Assembly (NCBI GenBank): GCA_963575745.1
Contig: CAUYUJ010016496.1
Coordinates: forward strand, 1-64,000
Direction: 5' to 3'
DNA: 64,000 nucleotides
DNA from: Prorocentrum cordatum
Taxonomy: Eukaryota; Sar; Dinophyceae; Prorocentrales; Prorocentraceae
Part shown: positions 62,101-64,000 of the stretch, piece after piece
Numbering within the stretch: the stretch's first letter is position 1
How the letters are laid out: each line of letters begins with the position of its first letter
Program-made: the position numbers and the translations under genes
The notes under the pieces: generated by a model
The model's input: the letters and a program-made list of their open reading frames with translations, nothing else
Told to the model about the DNA's origin: nothing
The model's database searches: none

Positions 62101-62146
62101 GGAGGTTCGTCGGACTCTGCGGGGCCAACCCGCGTGGAGATCGTGA
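53048..62146 (+). CDS. gag: First polyprotein of element 2: membrane segments, Gag, CCHC, Tpt1-like domain, RING, protease
   Basis: 3,032 residues from ATG 53048, which lies in the LTR; the frame is open a little upstream without ATG. Approximate residues: hydrophobic segment 1 (50-70, YTLVWLALALIPVI), segment 2 (170-191, KITIFGILWVIMGCAVGYM), copia Gag core (193-395, with REYVREVHAWINVTSG and FENLEDERQL), basic region, CCHC knuckle CHTCGSTEHLRDQC (627-640), a long linker with repeated AGPPA/AGSPA peptides, a Tpt1/KptA-like domain (about 1600-1880: ALRHSP, DGW, IRATNGHS, HGTQ), a RING-H2 finger (about 2409-2462; complete C2-CxH-x2H-x2C-C2 ligands), and an aspartic protease at FMLDIGSN (2739). 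It is about three to five times longer than usual copia Gag-protease products. It has no lesion. Confidence 0.9.
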   Translation: MPLLSFTPDPMLRLALLLMRYEPKPGIWQRLKRNTYLSLPACFRLGSGAGYTLVWLALALIPVIHGTTWWTTTTVEYHVAPALRGAEPVRDRASGATRELETLSPTSLRYFTLDFHQMPIGNSIENVVTLRGYPQRGHLHPVPVRRLTATTPEPDKPQPKPITEAEMHMHWIKITIFGILWVIMGCAVGYMRQGMDDTRTTGPSWDPAGTTPFREYVREVHAWINVTSGNMTPPQQAAALQRGLQGLARRIAMQVPSQIINYGVTVNGQPTDAVTYILYLLSTKFENLEDERQLNSGTALIDFRVERGERIDSVLARFEMARDEANSVGFVIPNFQILTLILFRALGVGASRAQHLLEPFNHQMPRTQADYDRLLTRMRNYGHVAERSPGNIAGIFTGHHSHAGVYATTAGSPAGPGEPSPWADPADMPNEATAFLGQTGQASAEAAEANAWSNYSPGAAYTASPPSGTTLWGQAESSAQGSQPPSPFESGTDTDTSSDDEHNGIVSAGNDYPADDTHLSEQQRAEAAFMAYRKSKRRWRRFMKKPVRKVRRAVRRHFKRYGKGRGKGGRRRRMHGRGITAFLTSLTDIVFEEVLIGGKGRGHRRTSGKGKGRRGNPRDASGNTMKCHTCGSTEHLRDQCPKGKGKGSVHLAQNSFMDDIDYIDYEFYVNPEAAPAAGSSTYYVMARYAEVTVALEDYAVTLFDEFHGWDEVDEVAFNAWFGLPAGPPADDEISDAETVPATEEELAAALAPQVIGTPLLPDLPRAGSEAGDADDEMRGHPAYSDSEEAEEDYKDMLQEQVAEAIRLLSAPAHQQITMNDLLSRPGAARLRPYLDSDMSAPQMLTALQALAGSPAEETPAAAAGPPAWSMDVFMQGCDQMDLNDLTIEQLNDIGYFRSPYQHVFTVQDSSEDSEDMRHAKRDRRPSPPRDSEHDDQRPMERGSASAGPARRRSRSAPRRPTHDASGYPYSTGHSVGASAQYVPEWYINWYPGYSMDVIRHWHSKEYCTKRDESGMIIRTKGGKTKTPEAWDKRAKKQEIINDRKTYRKQVCQCEPSKGHMRSCPMDRPSRSPHHGEPPWNWSHGDDAGNVHDPNKEVPGGGKRITEADRAPMTEEIANAVRENWVQLPNDHRLKEWNRRFHKEAGSPAESSKEAGSPADAAPAAGSADEDWIAVASAAGSAAGTDQTELNEEWAAEDGSENPFPDGCACWYYSSSAQKWFCTRVIHRHENGKYKLAIKGTADIDHMRQIIHDHGQPEGPPKDPPGPQPGKGSRPPPRPEADSSSSPTPAKRHPSKSPEDTQGRAKARGIAKKGDPEQGEPTGPSVTERKKAFAGPSTPMPPAAHGDVKDEARNQPKAAFRGDWAPTLHQPRLAPRPGSARMKAQPKPEAGMRSVRAEAAAKAKEDKGSAGPPAKAAPAAAAGTPAESTLSREERFRALKEFGDRQKQADDAVADQGHPHPGAESSAGAASSAAGSAGPPIKAAPAALAGPPVKAPPAALAGPPARWQPVMSVLRNIPLGAIEYWQGIEGKGPKRTINPRVTRDDTDRYEVINCPDRRNFECRNDWEREQQAVGNMLRDRPPLRVAQHRAELMKVMERFGMDPTLPRDGQMTKVSIWFSTALRHSPYWKDGFSRHFEKISTFDPYDGWVVVDDLLTNWTENDQWKGYREMHEVLIKGRPHTSYVYWVLLNCCEMIDHHGMQKGRLQMKCVDDSMLLPPRFRPTARRPQYFIRATNGHSSPGIHCPESLYKPITTWMKEPDDPVYFIHGTQWEYVKDILANGLSCLAQDNPKRKGGRQFVHGCPYLPGDPRIQSGIRPDSEVLIFCSINKMLSSGFSLWRSANDIVMTRGHDGRIPPDHILQIVSIAKYRVGEAWSNPLAYDKSRRRGQPADRIRTDDYLPLKLCDKTLGVMEDHAMYLKGWSKTDGRPFNLIMTEQDVAPRPYDTQTVLMINAQEDEVMPEAGPPAGAGTPAVDTSDGSWQQVVTPVATVASPWRPDQQAWVQALNSYLTPADVSGLTDQLYRADPWAVHTGIQDAQQRNLRTPAGPPGVLGPQPQRPPQQTGGARFVPMGGSDGGSPFRTPPSETSENSLWQRLQAIRGNPALAAALQATTPFGTPRGSEGGVAAGSPAERTPAEPPAQAGPPADGQQGSDYERRAANLRAQATFLQQQADRVPSLLRNRNIDVTNHGDFRPLWSWTSEDAPNADPTNPYRQVFIPGIASHPIYGWDNHGPAEAQAMDAPMYPEYYAQMNNTPMIAGPPANEYTRNLANEMFRLQFTRAVDAQSMPHYAYMPTPTDPETVVQPAGLAVPAAMGNMPDYIRDVHNTQQAILASRQQARDNTRLRQQRAIQRRIERETQAGTPAEAGPPAERPDRRPPPTPYREGETTFERQARTRPDVPAPVISDYNFTQCPICMDNYEMGTTVWRLACGHFFHDICWDRVAQQHVRNQRPGAPNEAPCAVCRGPGIVIAHFPHAGQRDAESEQARQQERYVADAREMRRLREAVEALEARAAQSAEPSARAPAAQAYPWPAPEQGIQMPILPTLRAQEPPAAGPPAEAAPAAQAGPPANGPPNPGFLRAMEANIRRSGRSGGGTRRPTGSTRTSRVASPVSARSRASAESAEAAQFHTTFMIDTEGLTYARDDTDTLPPGGEWMSTLSANYWVLEQEPITVEERRQYEQMWCTELTMSQWVLEQRLLKGTLGSQITYHTNDHGTIALAARNGTFFPDEDGMPCISFMLDIGSNVNIIGSNTARTFQEIMARYNYRPAICTLSKTLYINGVGEGAAICRKMGNFKIGVQYANEASPRIEEYASNIAEGSGANLPAIWGLGAMEARDTIIVLKPGYQKVIFPSGDYTLKLGRGAKVLKAKKTPSGHLAIPCGLYDGAKSQTVTNTFTIRSSRDGYTETENEEDPVSAGPPAEATAGPPATGQSTTVTTDTYIVEPYIDKQLLEDTTRLIVDRTLNSWWEGQQCPEGTWPHMKDALKSKIFWAVQEAVNKWHLRTKRGHPRHRHHHQATRAEVRRTLRGQPAWRS
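53182..53196 (+). promoter_or_regulatory. tRNA primer binding site
   Basis: TGGTAGCGGAGCTGG, identical to element 1, within the Gag coding frame (LGSGAG). Confidence 0.8.
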
Positions 62147-62235
62147 GCGTAGCCACACCAGCGACTCCTGCGGAGCCATCCGCTAACAGCATGCCTCCGA
62201 GTCAGACGGCAACGTGGTCACACGACCGCCGCTGA
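62038..62235 (+). other. Overlap frame between first polyprotein and pol, element 2
   Basis: A 65-codon frame from ATG 62038 (aaATGg) overlaps the end of the first ORF and lies in the frame used by pol. It contains an AGPPA hairpin peptide and ends at TGA 62233, after which pol is open. The arrangement could serve a frameshift, read-through or reinitiation step, or the TGA may be a lesion. Element 1 also has a TGA just before pol. Confidence 0.4.
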
Positions 62236-64000
62236 CGGGGGCAGGCGGGCGCGCCGGCGGCGCTCGCTTGCGAAGAGAAGCCGAATACCGGCCTCCTCGC
62301 TACATACGTTGGCCGCGCTGAGGCCCGAGAGGAAAAATATCATTCAAAATGTCTTGTCATCGAAGATATTCGCACAGCTTGCGCTGAACTCCGAACCCGT
62401 GGATATATATGCGACCGGATTACCCATAATGAGGTAATGACTTCAACTGGAACACAGTATTTGGGAAATTTGTTGGCAGGAGACTACAATATGTTGTGGG
62501 TGGCCACACCCTCTGATTGGTACGTTCGTACTCCAGGAAAGAGGGCGGGACCACACTATCAACGTATACAAAATCTCCTGATCAAAGCGCGTGCTCTGAG
62601 AATGCAGATTGTTATCCTGGGGCCACCCGGGTATTTCTGGAAACAGGGTCCGATCAAAGATGTTATCGAAGATTTGAAGCTAAGCATTATACGAATGAGA
62701 CTCTGTCATTTCGGTATCAAGTTTGACCGCTCCAGTAAATATCCCAGTGGTTATTATATACAAGTTGCTACATCTTGTCCTCATATACCGATAAACTTAT
62801 GGAGATGTACTTGTGGCTCACACAAAGAGCATGATTTGGATTGGCATGGCCAAGATCAGCAACGTGCCGAGTTCCGGCATAAAACCTTGGCTATCATCAC
62901 AGCACGCTTCCTTGATCAACTCAATAAAGCCAACGTGATTAGGAATGAGCGGAGTGCGGTACACCTCAGTGTGTGTACGCGCGTTGACAAAAAGGTAAGA
63001 CACTACGTTCAATGTCCACAAAAGGGCCCTCAATGGGACCATGTTGTTCGTAGAGTCACGACCGACCTGGACACGAATAAGATCGTTCAAGATATCAAAA
63101 TCCAGGATCAGCCGACTGGGTACAACTATGTAGCTCCATTACCTGATGGGGTTACAAACATCAGTACTCGGTTATACTGGGAGCCTCCGGCTCCAGTTCT
63201 TCACGGCGATGGTGAGTCGCGAAGGCCACGCCCAAAGCGTGTGACGATCGTCGACGACGATCGGTCTCCTCCCCCTTCGATTGAGCGCTGCCAAACGCGA
63301 CCCACCAACTTTCCTGAAATTCCGCCATTTCCTGACTTAACAGCGGATCCTTCCGCAGCGGATCCCTCCGCAGCGGATCTCTCCGCGGAAACTGCGCTGC
63401 CCACTGATGCCAGGATAAAACAGAAAGAAAAGCAGAAAGCTGACAAAGAAGCCGGCATCAAACCGAAGAAAATCCCGAAGAAAGTGGAAGACGGTAACGA
63501 CGACTGTGGAGAGGACCTCAAAGGGCTTGACTGCTCCACATATTTCAACGACGTTCCTCTTGACGACTCGGACTCGGACAGCGAACCAGAGGACATCTTC
63601 ATGATGTTACCGGCGGGGCAACCCGCTGACTCACATGCTGATGTCTTCTCGATGGTCCAGTCACTATGCTACGGCAGAAACAATGAAGTGGACATGATTG
63701 AATTATGTGGGGGCAAGGGTGGTATATCCATTTTAGCCTTCAAGAGAGGACTCTCGTCGGGCGGGAACCTTGATAAGATATCAATGGTTGACCTTGGAAA
63801 CGCAGAAGTACAAAGGGCGGTCCTTCACTACCTCAAGACTTGCTTTGTCAAGATCACGATTCCGCAGCCAAGCTGCAGAACTGCTGGACTTCCTTCATAC
63901 TTCAATGCACAGGTCAATCATGACACGGAGGACCTGCCCCATATCACGTTCTGTGGAACAGTCGCTCTATTGCAAGACGACCTAAGACGTTTCTTTCTCA
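62236..64000 (+). CDS. pol: Pol N-terminal part of element 2, runs off the window
   Basis: Open frame of 588 codons to the edge, with no ATG before 62437 even though similarity to element 1 starts earlier (CLVIEDIRTACAELRTRG at about 62350). It repeats the element 1 layout: methyltransferase-like module A (DYNMLWVATPSDW, GPPGYFWK, RMRLCHFGI), a linker with KQKEKQKADKEAGIKPKK, and the start of module B (ELCGGKGGIS at about 63703, QPSCRTAG at about 63867). Integrase, RT and RNase H must follow outside the window. How the protein is initiated is open: read-through of TGA 62233, frameshift from the first ORF, or internal start. Role of the modules unknown. Confidence 0.75.

Larger units (their letters stand above)
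52897..64000 (+). mobile_element. Ty1/copia retrotransposon, element 2, 5' part, well preserved
   Basis: Begins with an LTR (52897-53181) and the same primer site as element 1, then a 3,000-codon first ORF and the start of pol, and leaves the window at 64000. Domain order is the same as in element 1, but the proteins have diverged a good deal, so the two are separate families of one lineage. The left flank CTTGG (52892-52896) should be the target duplication; the right end is outside the window. The unbroken first ORF suggests recent activity. Confidence 0.9.

Overview
The window looks like nuclear DNA of a dinoflagellate, most likely Prorocentrum-like (inference from style, not from a search). 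The reasons are GC-rich, repeat-dominated sequence, almost no single-copy genes, Ty1/copia polyproteins with the dinoflagellate type of Gag and pol, a DIRS-like retroelement carrying a cytosine-5 DNA methyltransferase, and decayed reverse transcriptases of a dinoflagellate-type non-LTR family. I see no convincing host gene, tRNA or rRNA.

Layout. Positions 1-18740 are accessory repeats: a 90-bp tandem array at the left edge, a minus-strand reverse transcriptase relic (655-1142), three small inverted-repeat elements (3766-3945, 4101-4252, 7473-7617), many triplet and GT microsatellites, and degenerate tandem families. Positions 18746-34698 are a 16-kb Ty1/copia element ('element 1') with 250/252-bp LTRs and a 5-bp target duplication (CAGGG). 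It sits inside a dispersed repeat whose uninterrupted relative lies at about 16995-17215. Its reading frame is broken in several places. Positions 34704-43054 are again repeats, with a second minus-strand RT relic (38826-39330) and a 107-bp minisatellite (40679-42425). Positions 43055-50750 are a complete PAT/Ngaro-like tyrosine-recombinase retroelement with split direct repeats A1-B1-A2-B2, inserted in an (ACAT)n microsatellite. It encodes a Gag-like ORF, an RT/RNase H ORF with a DNA methyltransferase placed inside RNase H, and a tyrosine recombinase. From 52897 to the right edge lies a second, better preserved copia relative ('element 2') with an unbroken 3,000-codon first ORF and the beginning of its pol ORF.

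How the parts work together. In both copia elements translation appears to start in the 5' LTR and the tRNA primer site is inside the coding sequence, as in yeast Ty1. The first polyprotein then carries two hydrophobic segments, a copia Gag core, a basic region with a CCHC knuckle, a long linker, a Tpt1/KptA-like RNA 2'-phosphotransferase domain, a RING-H2 domain and an aspartic protease. The second polyprotein carries two methyltransferase-like modules and zinc-binding motifs, then integrase, RT and RNase H. 

The strongest unexplained signal is a family of tiny hairpins scattered through both copia elements. In element 1 about 31 copies have a 5-bp stem GC-NN-G / C-NN-GC closed by a GNRA tetraloop, with full compensatory change in the stem. 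In element 2 about 40 copies have a GCGGN / NCCGC stem. They occur in more than one reading frame and also in the 3' untranslated region, so they look like nucleic-acid elements rather than a peptide repeat.
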